Assembly (NCBI GenBank): GCA_963812475.1 | Contig: CAWEVI010000050.1 | Location: 124,001-188,000 of the forward strand | Source: JAMXLO01 sp963812475 | Lineage (GTDB): Bacteria; Pseudomonadota; Alphaproteobacteria; Acetobacterales; Acetobacteraceae | DNA: 64,000 bases | Direction of reading: 5' to 3' | Part shown: positions 17,999-26,565 of the stretch, in pieces | How the letters are laid out: the number at the start of each line of letters is the position of its first letter | Numbering within the stretch: position 1 is the first letter of the stretch | The notes under the pieces: model-generated | The model's input: only the letters and a program-made list of their open reading frames with translations | Databases searched by the model: none | What the model was told of the DNA's origin: nothing | Translations under genes and position numbers: made by a program

Positions 17999-18643
17999 TC
18001 AGGCGGTCGTATTCAGCTTCGCCGCGCCCGCAGGTCCACCGAACGCGGACCCGATCTCGGCGGGCGGCGCCTTGGCGACCACCACCATGGCGGGTCGGAG
18101 CAGCCTGCCGTTCAGCGTCCAGACCGGCGTCCAGGCGTGCATGACGCTGCCTGGTGCGTGGGCCGCACTCTCCTGCTCGGCCATCGCCTGATGCATATTC
18201 GGATCGAATGGCGCGCCGGTCGGGTCGTCGCGCTTGATGCCGTTGCGATCGAGAATGTTCAGGAAATTCCGCTCGATCCCATCGAGGCCTTCGCGCAGCC
18301 GCGCAACGATCTCCGGCTCTCCGTTGGCGGCCGGCGGCAGGCTCTCCAGGCCGCGGCGCAGGTTCTCGGCGGCCTCCACCACGTCCTGTGCGAACTTCTG
18401 TACCGCATACTGCCGAGTCTCGTTCACCTCGCGATGCGCGCGGGCGCGTACATTCGCATTCTCCGCTTCGGAGCGCATCCAGCGGTCCTTCATGTCCCCC
18501 AGTTCCGCCTCCAGTTGGGCGATGCGTGCGGTGGCGGCCTGCATCACCTCTTCCGGTGTCCGGGGCGCGTCGGGTCCGCTGGCCGAGCGCTCTGTGTCAT
18601 TGGCCGGTGTATCGGTTTTCATGTTCTCGGTTTCATTGCTCAT
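17999..18643 (-). CDS. grpE: Nucleotide exchange factor GrpE
   Basis: GrpE releases ADP from DnaK. The product has the expected long N-terminal helix (residues about 30-100, with AQLEAELGDMKDRWMRSEAENANVRARAHREV), then NLRRGLESLP, a DNGIKR-like segment (DRNGIKRDDPTGAPFDPNMHQAMA) and the C-terminal beta domain (GYMLNGRLLRPAMV-type, here TLNGRLLRPAMVVVAK). At 214 aa the length is normal for alphaproteobacteria. It lies between hrcA and dnaK on the same strand. Confidence 0.96.
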   Translation of the reverse strand: MSNETENMKTDTPANDTERSASGPDAPRTPEEVMQAATARIAQLEAELGDMKDRWMRSEAENANVRARAHREVNETRQYAVQKFAQDVVEAAENLRRGLESLPPAANGEPEIVARLREGLDGIERNFLNILDRNGIKRDDPTGAPFDPNMHQAMAEQESAAHAPGSVMHAWTPVWTLNGRLLRPAMVVVAKAPPAEIGSAFGGPAGAAKLNTTA

Positions 18644-18689
18644 GGCGCGATCAATTAGGTAAATGCGGCGCCGCGGACAAGAAGCGGCG

Positions 18690-19754
18690 TTAGCCCAGCA
18701 GCCGTCCGATAACCCGCGCCGTGTAGTCCACGACAGGAATGATTCGGCCGTAGTTGATCCGCGTCGGGCCGATCACCCCGATGGCACCGACGATCCGGCC
18801 GCCGTCATTGCGCGCCGGCGCCACCACCATCGACACGCCGGACGTGCCGAACAGCCCGCTCTCGGCGCCGATGAAGATGCGGACGCCATCGGATTGCTCC
18901 GCCAGCTCGAGCAGACGCAGCATGGTCTCCTGCGCCTCCAGCCGTTCGAACAATCCCTGAATGGCGCCGAGCCGCTCGATCTGGGTTACGTCGGACAGCA
19001 GCCGGGCCTGCCCACGCACGATCAGGCTGCCGGTGCGTCCTTCGCTGGTCCAGGTTGCGAGCCCTGCCTCCACGACCTGCGCCGAAAGTCCGTCCAGTTC
19101 GGTGCGGTTGGCAGCCATTTCCTCGGCGACGATCCGCCGAAGCTCGGCGAGCGGGCGACCCGAGAGGCGGGCATTCAGGTAGTTGCTGGCTTGCTGGAGT
19201 GCCGAGGGGGGAAGTCCAGGGGGCGTCTCGATCACCCGGTTCTCGACGTGCCCGTCTGCATTGACCAGGACGACCAGGGCCCGCCCCGGCCCGAGCGGGA
19301 CGAATTCGATGTGGCGGACCGCGCCCTCGGACTTTGGCGCCAGAACCAGGCCGGCGCCCTGCGACAGGCCTGACAGCATGGTGCTGGCCTCGGCCAGCGT
19401 GTCCTCCAGGCTGCGTCCTGAGGCGGCGAGCGCGGCGGTGATCGCCTCCCGCTCGTCCTCGGCCAGTTCGCCGAAATGCAGCAGGCCATCGACGAACAGG
19501 CGCAGGCCCCGATCGGTGGGCAGGCGGCCGGCCGAGGTATGCGGCGCGAAAAGCAGGCCCGCTTCGGTCATGTCCGCCATGACGTTGCGGATGGTGGCCG
19601 GCGACAGACTGATCGGCAAGCGGCGCGACAGGGTACGGCTGCCCACCGGCTCGCCGGTTTCCACGTATTGCTCGACGATCTCGCGCAGCACGGCGGCCGA
19701 ACGGGCATCGAGGCCGGGCGGCAGCGCGATGCGCGAGGCGAAGGGTTGATCCAT
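18690..19754 (-). CDS. hrcA: Heat-inducible transcription repressor HrcA
   Basis: HrcA represses chaperone genes by binding the CIRCE inverted repeat. The N-terminal winged helix is visible (ETGEPVGSRTLSRRLPISLSPATIRNVMADMTEAGLL), then SAGRLPTDRGLRLFVDGLL, and the C-terminal GAF-like part ends GPTRINYGRIIPVVDYTARVIGRLLG. At 354 aa the length is normal. I found no CIRCE (TTAGCACTC, 9 nt, GAGTGCTAA) in the window, so its operator is probably elsewhere, for example at groESL. It starts the hrcA-grpE-dnaK-dnaJ block. In many relatives rph lies next to it; here rph is about 14 kb away. Confidence 0.97.
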   Translation of the reverse strand: MDQPFASRIALPPGLDARSAAVLREIVEQYVETGEPVGSRTLSRRLPISLSPATIRNVMADMTEAGLLFAPHTSAGRLPTDRGLRLFVDGLLHFGELAEDEREAITAALAASGRSLEDTLAEASTMLSGLSQGAGLVLAPKSEGAVRHIEFVPLGPGRALVVLVNADGHVENRVIETPPGLPPSALQQASNYLNARLSGRPLAELRRIVAEEMAANRTELDGLSAQVVEAGLATWTSEGRTGSLIVRGQARLLSDVTQIERLGAIQGLFERLEAQETMLRLLELAEQSDGVRIFIGAESGLFGTSGVSMVVAPARNDGGRIVGAIGVIGPTRINYGRIIPVVDYTARVIGRLLG

Positions 19755-19868
19755 CTACAACTCCCACTGGAAGCTAGGGAGGCGGGCTCTGTCGGTCAAG
19801 CGATCAAAGTTGGCACGTTCAGAAACATGACCTATACCCAAAAGTGACACTAATTGAAGCGTATGCAC

Positions 19869-20165
19869 ATGAGCCAGAAGAACCTGCCAGTCAGGATGGC
19901 GCGGAACGGGCGCCTGAGCGTGCCGGCCAAATTCCGCAAAGCGCTCGGCCTTGAGGACGGCGGCATGGTCGTGCTCAGTCTGCAGGATGGTGAGGTCCGC
20001 ATCAGGCCCATCGGCGTGGTCCTCGCTGAAGTGCAGGCAATGGTGGCGCCTTATCTCAAGGCGTCCGGAGACTCGGTCGAGCAGTTCCTCGCCGACAAGC
20101 GTGCCGAAGTGGCGCGGGAAGAACTCGAATACCGGGCGCAGGACGCATCCAAGCGGCGCGGCTGA
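19869..20165 (+). CDS. AbrB/SpoVT-fold antitoxin (VapB-like)
   Basis: The swapped-hairpin DNA-binding fold is recognisable in MARNGRLSVPAKFRKALGLEDGGMVVLSLQDGEVRIRP (about residues 10-46), followed by a C-terminal helical tail (FLADKRAEVAREELEYR) that would wrap the toxin. Candidate starts are the TTG at 19854, ATG at 19863 and ATG at 19869; GAAG at 19856-19859 best fits the last. The stop overlaps the toxin start (TGATG). Such antitoxins usually autoregulate their promoter, here in the gap after the divergent hrcA start. Confidence 0.85.
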   Translation: MSQKNLPVRMARNGRLSVPAKFRKALGLEDGGMVVLSLQDGEVRIRPIGVVLAEVQAMVAPYLKASGDSVEQFLADKRAEVAREELEYRAQDASKRRG

Positions 20166-20554
20166 TGCCGTTCGTTTTGGACACCTCCGCCGTGCTTGCC
20201 ATCCTATTCAGGGAACCGGGACAAGATGTCGTCCGCTCGGCACTGCACGAAGGTGCCCTGCTTTCCACCGTTAATTTCGCTGAGGCAATTACACGCCTGG
20301 TGCGCGACGGCATGGCAGCCGACCGGGCGGCCGCGGCTATAACTGCCCTGCCGATCGGTTTGCGCGACTTGGATGCCCAACTTGCAACGGACGCCGGCGC
20401 ATTGTTCGCCCAGACGCGTCCCTTCGGGTTGTCGCTTGGAGACCGGGCGTGCCTGGCGCTGGCCCGGCAGGAAAGCGTGCCGGCGTTGACCGGAGATCGC
20501 GTCTGGGTTCAGGTCGCGCCGCTATTGAAGGTCGAGGTCCGCCTGATCCGATAG
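20165..20554 (+). CDS. PIN-domain ribonuclease toxin (VapC-like)
   Basis: VapC toxins are Mg-dependent endoribonucleases that cleave tRNA or rRNA. The PIN acidic residues are in place: Asp6 in MPFVLDTSAVL, a Glu in NFAEAITRLV (about 40), an Asp in SLGDRACLALA (about 99) and an Asp in LTGDRVW (about 117). At 129 aa the length is normal. It overlaps the antitoxin stop by one base, so the two are translationally coupled. The stop lies 5 nt from the convergent amidohydrolase. Confidence 0.9.
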   Translation: MPFVLDTSAVLAILFREPGQDVVRSALHEGALLSTVNFAEAITRLVRDGMAADRAAAAITALPIGLRDLDAQLATDAGALFAQTRPFGLSLGDRACLALARQESVPALTGDRVWVQVAPLLKVEVRLIR

Positions 20555-20559
20555 GGCGG

Positions 20560-21671
20560 TCAGCCCTGCCGGTACAGCTTCATTGCATTGTTGAAGAAGA
20601 AGTCGCGGCGCTTCTGCTCGGGCAGCGGCATCGGCAGAACCTGGGTCGGGTCGTCGTAGTCCCAGTGCGGGTAGTCGGTGGCGAACAGCAACCGGTCCCA
20701 GCCGATCCAGTCGATCGCATCCAGCACGTGCTCGCGCGGCTGCGGCTCTTCCATCGGCTGCGTGGTGAGCCAGACCTGCTCGCGGATGTATTCCGACGGC
20801 GCGCGCTTCAGGTGCGGCGTCTCCTCCTTCAGCCGGCGCCACAGCTTGTCGAGCCGCCAGGCCAGCGGCGGCAGCCAGGCGAACCCCGACTCGATCAGCA
20901 CCAGCTTGAAGTCTTTCACCCGCTCGAACACGCCCTCGATCACCATGCTGGTGAGGAAGGACTGCGCCGATTGCGCATGGCCGACCATGTCCTCGATGTA
21001 GAACGACGGCCAGCCGCTGCCGGTGACCGGATAGCCGCCGAAGCCGAAGGCGTGCACCCCGATCGGCAGGCCAGCGGCCGCGGCGGCCTCGTAAATCTTC
21101 CAGGTACCTGCTTCTGCCCGGGCGGATTGGCGGTCCGGGTCACCATCAGCACCTGGACGAAACGCGGATCGCCGGCCCAGCGCTCGATTTCCGCCACCGC
21201 TGCATCGGCATCCTCGTAGGGGACGACGATCGAACCTTTCAGGCGGGGCTCGATCAGCCACTCGGCCTCGACCCAGCGGTTCATCGCGCTGGCGACGCCG
21301 GCGCCGAACTCGCGGTTCTGGAAGCTGGCGCCGTTATCGCCGGTCGGGTTCAGGATGCCGAGCTGGATATTATTTTCGTCCAGCAGCTGCTTCTGCATGA
21401 ACGGCAGGCTGCTGCCAGGCCGGCCACCCTCGGGCGGCCAGGCATCCCGGCGCGACGCGTTCGGCTGGCCCTTCGGGTACGCGGGACCGGCCTGATACGC
21501 CTGGCGCGGGCGCGAGCCGAACGTCTTCGCCATGTCCACCCAGCGCTGTTCCATATACGGAAACAGGTCCTTATAGGCGTTGCGCTGCGGATGGATGTCG
21601 CCGTCGGCGATGGCCAGCTTGGAGGTCGCGGCGGGCTGGACGGTGGGACGGCTGTTCACCTCGACGTTCAT
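20560..21671 (-). pseudogene. Amidohydrolase-2 family protein, frameshifted
   Basis: The product belongs to the TIM-barrel metal-dependent hydrolase family Amidohydro_2, which includes decarboxylases and lactonases. The start (MNVEVNSRPTV) and the metal-ligand-like GDIHPQRNAYKDLFPYM lie in one frame. The second half (WKIYEAAAAAGLPIGVHAFG, LIESGFAWLPPLAWRLDKLW, LLFATDYPHWDYDDP) lies in another. The break is at 21100-21112, where GGTACC stands between the codons for QKQ and WKIY. The intact paralogue at 25065-26126 has KRHYWPIY there, which suggests two extra bases or one missing. Without the shift it would be about 370 aa. The GGAGAC upstream supports the ATG at 21671. Confidence 0.8.
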
Positions 21672-21810
21672 GCGGCGGTCTCCATCGGGCAGGATTGATG
21701 TAGCCAAGCTTGCAGGCATGATCGTGCGGGCGAGGGCGCCTTACAAGCCCTAGGATGAACGTCGCACCCAGCGGACAGACTGGCGGTGGTTCTTCGCGAC
21801 GGAGGAAAAC

Positions 21811-22266
21811 GTGGCGATCCATACAATGATCCCCTCGATCCTGGTCATGTGTGCTTTCGCGGCCGGCGCCGCAGCACAGACCACGCCGGCGGCCGAGCAC
21901 TGGGTGCCGACGAACCGCGCCGCCCAATCCAGCACCGGCCGCGTGACCTTCACAACGCTCCAGATCACGTTCCAGAACGGGAAATCGCTGGAGCTCGCTC
22001 CCGGCGGACAAATGATCTTCCGGCCAGAGAAGAGGCAGAAGATCACGGCAGAGCTTTACCGGGTCATCCAGCCAGCGGACCCAGCGCTGGAGAATGGCAG
22101 CACCATCTGCCAAGGCAAAGGCGTTGCATATCTGCTCGTCTGGAAGTCTCAGCGGACCGGCAGCGAAGTGGATCCGCGCATGATGGCCGCTTTCTCAGGC
22201 AAGAACTTTGCCGTCGGTTCGCACGACGAGTGCGGGCGGTTTGCCTATGACGCAGGTGCGCGCTGA
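21811..22266 (+). CDS. Small exported protein of unknown function
   Basis: I do not recognise a family. The 151-residue product has a clear signal peptide (MAIHTMIPSILVMCAFAAGAAAQ) and a mature part with two cysteines (in STICQGKG and HDECGRF) that could form a disulfide. The GTG start at 21811 follows GGAGGA with a 4-5 nt spacing; an ATG at 21826 would truncate the signal peptide. The stop is 7 nt from the convergent DUF2272 gene. It sits in the accessory segment between the two amidohydrolase paralogues. Confidence 0.75.
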   Translation: MAIHTMIPSILVMCAFAAGAAAQTTPAAEHWVPTNRAAQSSTGRVTFTTLQITFQNGKSLELAPGGQMIFRPEKRQKITAELYRVIQPADPALENGSTICQGKGVAYLLVWKSQRTGSEVDPRMMAAFSGKNFAVGSHDECGRFAYDAGAR

Positions 22267-22273
22267 CCGATCG

Positions 22274-23134
22274 TCAGCGATCGTAGAGAACCCGCAGCAC
22301 GACGAACCAGGGATAGCGCGCATCCAGCACATGCTCCCCCGGGCCGGCCAGCCGTCCATCGGTGAGGGGCACGTGCTTCATCGTCACGGCATGATTGACG
22401 TTGCCGCCGATGACGGTGAGTTGAGTGTCATCGCGCGCGACGACGATGTCGCAGTGTGCGGGAAAATGCCGGGCCGGGAGTTTCTCGTAGGTTAGCGGCC
22501 GCCTGGTGCGCGAGTAGCAGATCAGGTCGCCAGGAACCGGCGCGTAGTCGTCCACGCGCTCGGCAATCACCGCCCAGCCTGACGCGCGACCGAGCTTCAT
22601 CTCCTTGGCGATGTCGATATAGACGTAGTGCGATGGCGCATAAGGAAATCGCGCCCCGGCTCCCGCCGTGCGCATGACGTAGCTGACGAAGGCGGCCGAC
22701 CAGGCATAGTAGTCGTCACGACCACCCTCGATTCCCTGGCCACTTTCATCGTACATTCCGCTCCAGGCGGACTCGCGACGTTCGGCATCCTGGCCAAGCC
22801 ACCAATATTCGCCGATACGCTCCCAGAAACCCGGCAGGCGTGTGGCATCGTCGTTCGACGGGGTCTCGATACCCGCATCAGGTGGATCATCGAAAACCCG
22901 CTGGCCGAACAGGCGCCATTCCTGCTGTGCGATCGCCACCGCATCGACGCGACTGAACGCGCTGTAGGAATAGCGCGCGAACGGCGGCGAGTGCCCGGAC
23001 TGGGCAATGAACTGTTCTCGTTTCGGCTCGACACCCACTTCTTCGACTGCCGGCGGTTGCTCGTGTGCGCAAGCCTCGAGGAGAGGCCCGACCAGGCACA
23101 GGATCAGAACCCTTTTTCGCACGCGGTGCCGCAT
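22274..23134 (-). CDS. DUF2272 lipoprotein, probable cell-wall amidase-like fold
   Basis: The 286-residue product starts with a short signal peptide ending in the lipobox LLEAC, so it is predicted to be lipid-anchored. The DUF2272 core is visible: EWRLFGQ, FWERIGEYWWLG, then DDYYAWSAAFVSYVMRTAGAGARFPYAPSHYVYI, followed by VPGDLICYSR and HCDIVVARDD. The layout (Cys or Ser near AWSAAF, later His in HCDIV) resembles NlpC/P60-CHAP-type peptidoglycan hydrolases, but here Ser occupies the position of the usual CHAP Cys, so activity is uncertain. It is divergent from a beta-lactamase-fold hydrolase. Confidence 0.8.
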   Translation of the reverse strand: MRHRVRKRVLILCLVGPLLEACAHEQPPAVEEVGVEPKREQFIAQSGHSPPFARYSYSAFSRVDAVAIAQQEWRLFGQRVFDDPPDAGIETPSNDDATRLPGFWERIGEYWWLGQDAERRESAWSGMYDESGQGIEGGRDDYYAWSAAFVSYVMRTAGAGARFPYAPSHYVYIDIAKEMKLGRASGWAVIAERVDDYAPVPGDLICYSRTRRPLTYEKLPARHFPAHCDIVVARDDTQLTVIGGNVNHAVTMKHVPLTDGRLAGPGEHVLDARYPWFVVLRVLYDR

Positions 23135-23241
23135 GGAATTCCGAGACGATACAGTTTGCGGACGAAGTATGGTGGCAACCCGGTAGGTTCCATCCGCCGT
23201 GGCCTGTATAGGGGGCGACGTATCAATGTAGCCAGTGCAGA

Positions 23242-24249
23242 GTGTTGCTCGTGACTGCAGCCGAGATCATTGCCGCCGCGACGGCCCCTGTTGCTCTGGT
23301 GGTTCCGTCCTGCATCCCCGGCGCCGTTCTCGGGGTCGCAACGGCATCGGGCGATCGCGCCGTGGCGGTTTTCGGTCTGGCGCAGCGCGAACCGGATCCG
23401 GTGACGATGTACCGCGGCACCTGGTTCGACCTCGCCTCGCTCACCAAGGTCCTGTTCACGACGCCGACGATCCTGCACCTCGCGGCGCAGGCACGCCTGT
23501 CGCTGGACGATATGCTGATCGCGGCAATTCCGGACCTGAGGCAATACGATCCGGCGGCCTCGGAGCGGGGTCTGACGTTTCGGCAATGCCTCAGCCACCA
23601 GACGCACCTTCCTGCGGTGGAGCCGCTCTACACGTATGGACTGGCGCCCGCGACGTTGCGCGCCTTCATCCTTCAGCGGGTCTGGCGGCAAGGCCCGTCG
23701 GTCTATTCCGATATCAATTTCATGCTGCTGGGCATTGCGATCGAGCGGCTGACCGGATGCACGCTGGGCGACCTCCAGCCGCCGCACGGACTGACCTGGC
23801 GTCCGGATCCGACCGACACCGCGGCGACCGAGCGCTGCACCTGGCGCGGCCGCGTGATGCGCGGCGAAGTGCATGACGAGAACGCCTTCGCACTGGGTGG
23901 TGCCGCCGGCCATGCCGGCCTGTTCGGCACGATCGATGGAGTCCTCGACGCGGCGCAACGCATGCTGCAAGGCGTCGAACCCTGGCATGCAGTGGTGCGG
24001 ACGCGGCAATCGGCGACGCGGTGCCTGGGATGGGAGGCACAATACCCGGGATGGTCCGGCGGCGATGCCTGCTCCGACGAAACGATCGGTCACACCGGCT
24101 TCACTGGTACAGGCGTCTGGATCGATTTCCGGCGTGGTCTGTGCTGGGCCCTGCTGACCAATCGCGTGCATCCGACGCGACATCGCGACACGGGCATCGA
24201 TGCACTGCGGCGTCGTGTGGGCGAGCTGATCATCGGCGCGTCGCAATGA
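23242..24249 (+). CDS. Serine hydrolase, beta-lactamase/penicillin-binding-protein fold
   Basis: The product is a class C beta-lactamase-like hydrolase (EstB/AmpH/PBP4-star group). Catalytic motifs are SxxK in DLASLTKVL (Ser66, Lys69), a YxN-like YSDINFMLLG and the HTGFTGTGVW motif in place of KTG. There is no obvious signal peptide, although the N-terminus is hydrophobic. The start is uncertain between the GTGs at 23242 and 23251. It overlaps the next gene (ATGA), which encodes an M15 peptidase, so both probably act on peptidoglycan stem peptides or recycling products. Esterase activity is an alternative. Confidence 0.85.
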   Translation: MLLVTAAEIIAAATAPVALVVPSCIPGAVLGVATASGDRAVAVFGLAQREPDPVTMYRGTWFDLASLTKVLFTTPTILHLAAQARLSLDDMLIAAIPDLRQYDPAASERGLTFRQCLSHQTHLPAVEPLYTYGLAPATLRAFILQRVWRQGPSVYSDINFMLLGIAIERLTGCTLGDLQPPHGLTWRPDPTDTAATERCTWRGRVMRGEVHDENAFALGGAAGHAGLFGTIDGVLDAAQRMLQGVEPWHAVVRTRQSATRCLGWEAQYPGWSGGDACSDETIGHTGFTGTGVWIDFRRGLCWALLTNRVHPTRHRDTGIDALRRRVGELIIGASQ

Positions 24250-25034
24250 AGGTCAGGCGATGGCGTTGCCGGGCTGCGGCCCTTGCTCCGCTGCTTTGCT
24301 GCCTGGCCGTGGGTCGTGCGGCCTCCATCGATGAGCTGATCCGCGCCTATCCGGACGCCCTCGCCGGCTTCGACGGCGCGGACCTCATCTGGCGTGATGG
24401 TACGCGCATGCCGGTCGGGGAACTGCGGCCTGTCACCAGCATGGAGGAGCAACTACGGAACGGTTCCATCCTTGAACAGTTGCGGTTGGTCTACCCTGTG
24501 GGGCTGCCGCTGCTGCCGGCTCCTGAACATGATCCGGGCCGGGTACGCAACAAAGCCTTCTTCGACAGGATGTACGGTGACTGCAGGTCAGGGCAGGTCG
24601 CACCGAAGCTTGTGCAGGTCATCTGGCTTCCGAAGACATGGGGCCACACCGTCAGTATCACCTCGGTCAACGGTGTCGATCGGCGGTTGGCTGCGGTGTC
24701 ACGCGAACTGGACACGTTGTCAGCGGACGACAAGAGATTTCTGTATCCGCCGGGCGGGACCTATGCCTGCCGGTCCGTCGCCGACACCGGTCAGACGAGC
24801 ATGCACGCCTGGGGTGCGGCCATCGATATCAATCCAGCCTTTTCGAGCTACTGGTTCTGGCGCCGGTCTGCTGCCGGTACACGCACCTACGACAACCGCG
24901 TTCCCCTGACCGTGGTGGCAATATTCGAGCGACACGGCTTCATCTGGGGAGGACGGTGGGCGCACTTCGACACGATGCACTTCGAGTACCGGCCTGAACT
25001 GCTGGGCTTCAACCCGACAAGCCCAGGCGAGTGA
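24246..25034 (+). CDS. M15-family D-alanyl-D-alanine carboxypeptidase-like protein, exported
   Basis: The zinc-peptidase motifs of the VanY/M15 group are present: SMHAWGAAIDINP (His and Asp ligands) and HFDTMHFEY (the catalytic and third-ligand region). A signal peptide is seen at MKVRRWRCRAAALAPLLCCLAVGRAAS. At 262 aa it fits the M15C subfamily, which trims peptide cross-bridges. The start is the ATG at 24246, overlapping the preceding serine hydrolase stop; the frame is open further upstream only inside that gene. The two genes form a coupled pair. Confidence 0.88.
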   Translation: MKVRRWRCRAAALAPLLCCLAVGRAASIDELIRAYPDALAGFDGADLIWRDGTRMPVGELRPVTSMEEQLRNGSILEQLRLVYPVGLPLLPAPEHDPGRVRNKAFFDRMYGDCRSGQVAPKLVQVIWLPKTWGHTVSITSVNGVDRRLAAVSRELDTLSADDKRFLYPPGGTYACRSVADTGQTSMHAWGAAIDINPAFSSYWFWRRSAAGTRTYDNRVPLTVVAIFERHGFIWGGRWAHFDTMHFEYRPELLGFNPTSPGE

Positions 25035-25064
25035 CAGCCGCCGGATAATCCGCGGCGGCCGTAT

Positions 25065-26126
25065 TCACTCCGCCAACCGGGCATACGTCGCCCGCGGATT
25101 TTCAATCGTGATCTTGCGGACCAGATCGCGTGACAGGCCATCGGGCAGCACGGCGTCGCCGTCGAACTGCCAGTGCGGGTAGTCGGTCGAGAACAGCAGC
25201 ATCTCATCCGAGCCCATGTGGTCGAGCAGTCGCTGGAAGGCCTCGACGGTCGGGGGCGCGTCGCACGGCGTGGTGGTTAGGCGCACGTTGGAGCGCACGA
25301 TGTCGGTGGGTGCGCGGTCCACCCACGGCACCTCGATACGCAGCCCGCGCCAGAATTTGGTCAGCCGCCAGAGATGCGCGGGCAGCCATGTGAAGCCGGA
25401 TTCCAACAGCACGACCTTCAGTTCCGGGTACTTCGTGAACACGCCTTCGCAGATCAGGCTGGAGAGCGCCGCCTGAAACGCCTGTGCCTGGGCGGCGTAG
25501 TCCTCGGTGTAGTAGGTCGGCCAGCCCAACGGCGTGACCGGATGACGATAGGCGGACCCGGCGTGGATGCCGACCGGCAGCCCGAGCCGTTCGGCCGCCG
25601 CATAGATTGGCCAGTAGTGCCGCTTGCCAAGCGGCATGTCGTGCATCACCAGCAGCAGGATCTGGACGAAGCGGCGATCTGGCGCGACGCGCTCGATTTC
25701 CTCGACCGCCAGTTCGGGGTTCTGCATCGGCACCACGATCGAGGCGCGCAGGCGGGGCTCCTTGTCCAGCCACTCCTTAGCCATCCAGTCGTTCACCGCG
25801 CGGGCGAAACCGGCCCCCATGTCCTCGCTGAACAGCAGTTGCACGCCGTAGAGGCAGTTGCAGATCGCCAGGCTGGTGCCGAACGGGGTCAGCGCCTGGG
25901 TGCGCAGCGCATCGAGGTTTGAGCCAGGCTTGACGCCCGGCTGGCGCCAGTCGGGCCGCGCGGTCAGCGGCGAGTTGGCGGGATAGGCGATCGATTCCAG
26001 CTCGTGCACGCCGCGCTGCACGACGATGTCGCGCCAGTGGTCGGAGAGGTAGGGCAGCAGTGCCTTGAGGTTCGGCACCGCGGGGTGGATGTCGCAGTCG
26101 ATGCCGCCGGGTTCGATGAGGCTCAT
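25065..26126 (-). CDS. Amidohydrolase-2 family metal-dependent hydrolase
   Basis: This is an intact TIM-barrel hydrolase of the Amidohydro_2 family, 353 aa. The first ligand motif is DCDIHPAVPNLKALLPYL, followed by RRFVQILLLV, LPVGIHAGSA (metal His), LLESGFTWLPAHLWRLTKFW and LLFSTDYPHWQFDGD (C-terminal Asp/His). It is a paralogue of the frameshifted gene at 20560-21671, with conserved blocks in the same order. Substrate unknown; family members act on aromatic ring-cleavage products, lactones or as decarboxylases. I start it at the ATG at 26126; the in-frame extension to 26303 overlaps the divergent toxin gene. Confidence 0.88.
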   Translation of the reverse strand: MSLIEPGGIDCDIHPAVPNLKALLPYLSDHWRDIVVQRGVHELESIAYPANSPLTARPDWRQPGVKPGSNLDALRTQALTPFGTSLAICNCLYGVQLLFSEDMGAGFARAVNDWMAKEWLDKEPRLRASIVVPMQNPELAVEEIERVAPDRRFVQILLLVMHDMPLGKRHYWPIYAAAERLGLPVGIHAGSAYRHPVTPLGWPTYYTEDYAAQAQAFQAALSSLICEGVFTKYPELKVVLLESGFTWLPAHLWRLTKFWRGLRIEVPWVDRAPTDIVRSNVRLTTTPCDAPPTVEAFQRLLDHMGSDEMLLFSTDYPHWQFDGDAVLPDGLSRDLVRKITIENPRATYARLAE

Positions 26127-26210
26127 ACGCGGGGTTGTTTCCTGCACGTTTACCGGTGGGGAGGATAACGGGGACTGCACCAATCGTCCAATTGGCCGCG
26201 CCGACGCGGC

Positions 26211-26238
26211 TTGCCTTGTATTGCAAAGATGGTATAAT
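26211..26238 (+). promoter_or_regulatory. Sigma-70-type promoter directly abutting the toxin start
   Basis: TTGCCT (26211-26216), a 16-nt spacer and a perfect TATAAT (26233-26238). The toxin ATG is at 26242, only 3 nt after the -10 box, so the transcript would begin at or even after the ATG. This points to a leaderless message or to a different real start codon. Confidence 0.6.
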
Positions 26239-26241
26239 AGG

Positions 26242-26565
26242 ATGACCTGGAAGGTCGAATTTCTCGATGCCGATGTAAAGGCTGCCCTCGATGCTCTGCC
26301 CAAGGGTATCCGCGCCAGATTTGAGCGTATCGTTGCGCTTATTCAGTCAGACGGCTTTGCGCGACTGCGCGAACCCTACGTCAAGCACCTGGAGGGCCCG
26401 GTCTGGGAGATGCGCATGACTGGTGCGGACGGTATCGCTCGGGCAGCATATGTCACGGCAAGTGGCAGGCGGATTGTCGTCTTGCATGTCTTTCGCAAGA
26501 AGACGCAGAAAACGCCTCGCCGGGAGATCGATACGGCCCTGCGAAGGGCAAGGGAGGTTCGATGA
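26242..26565 (+). CDS. RelE/HigB-type toxin (phage Gp49-like)
   Basis: The product is a small mRNA interferase of the ParE/RelE fold: MTWKVEFLDADVKAALDALP, then ARFERIVALI, VKHLEGPVWEMRM, ARAAYVTASGRRIVVLHVFRKKTQKTPRREID. The GPVWEMR and LHVFRKKTQKTP blocks are typical of HigB/Gp49-like toxins that cleave mRNA on the ribosome. The toxin gene precedes its antitoxin, as in higBA. The ATG at 26242 gives a normal 107 aa; the open frame upstream to 26065 has no family character. The stop overlaps the antitoxin ATG. Confidence 0.88.
   Translation: MTWKVEFLDADVKAALDALPKGIRARFERIVALIQSDGFARLREPYVKHLEGPVWEMRMTGADGIARAAYVTASGRRIVVLHVFRKKTQKTPRREIDTALRRAREVR

Noticed and set aside
17856..19868. CIRCE operators near hrcA, grpE and dnaK
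   Set aside because: No TTAGCACTC/GAGTGCTAA inverted repeat was found.
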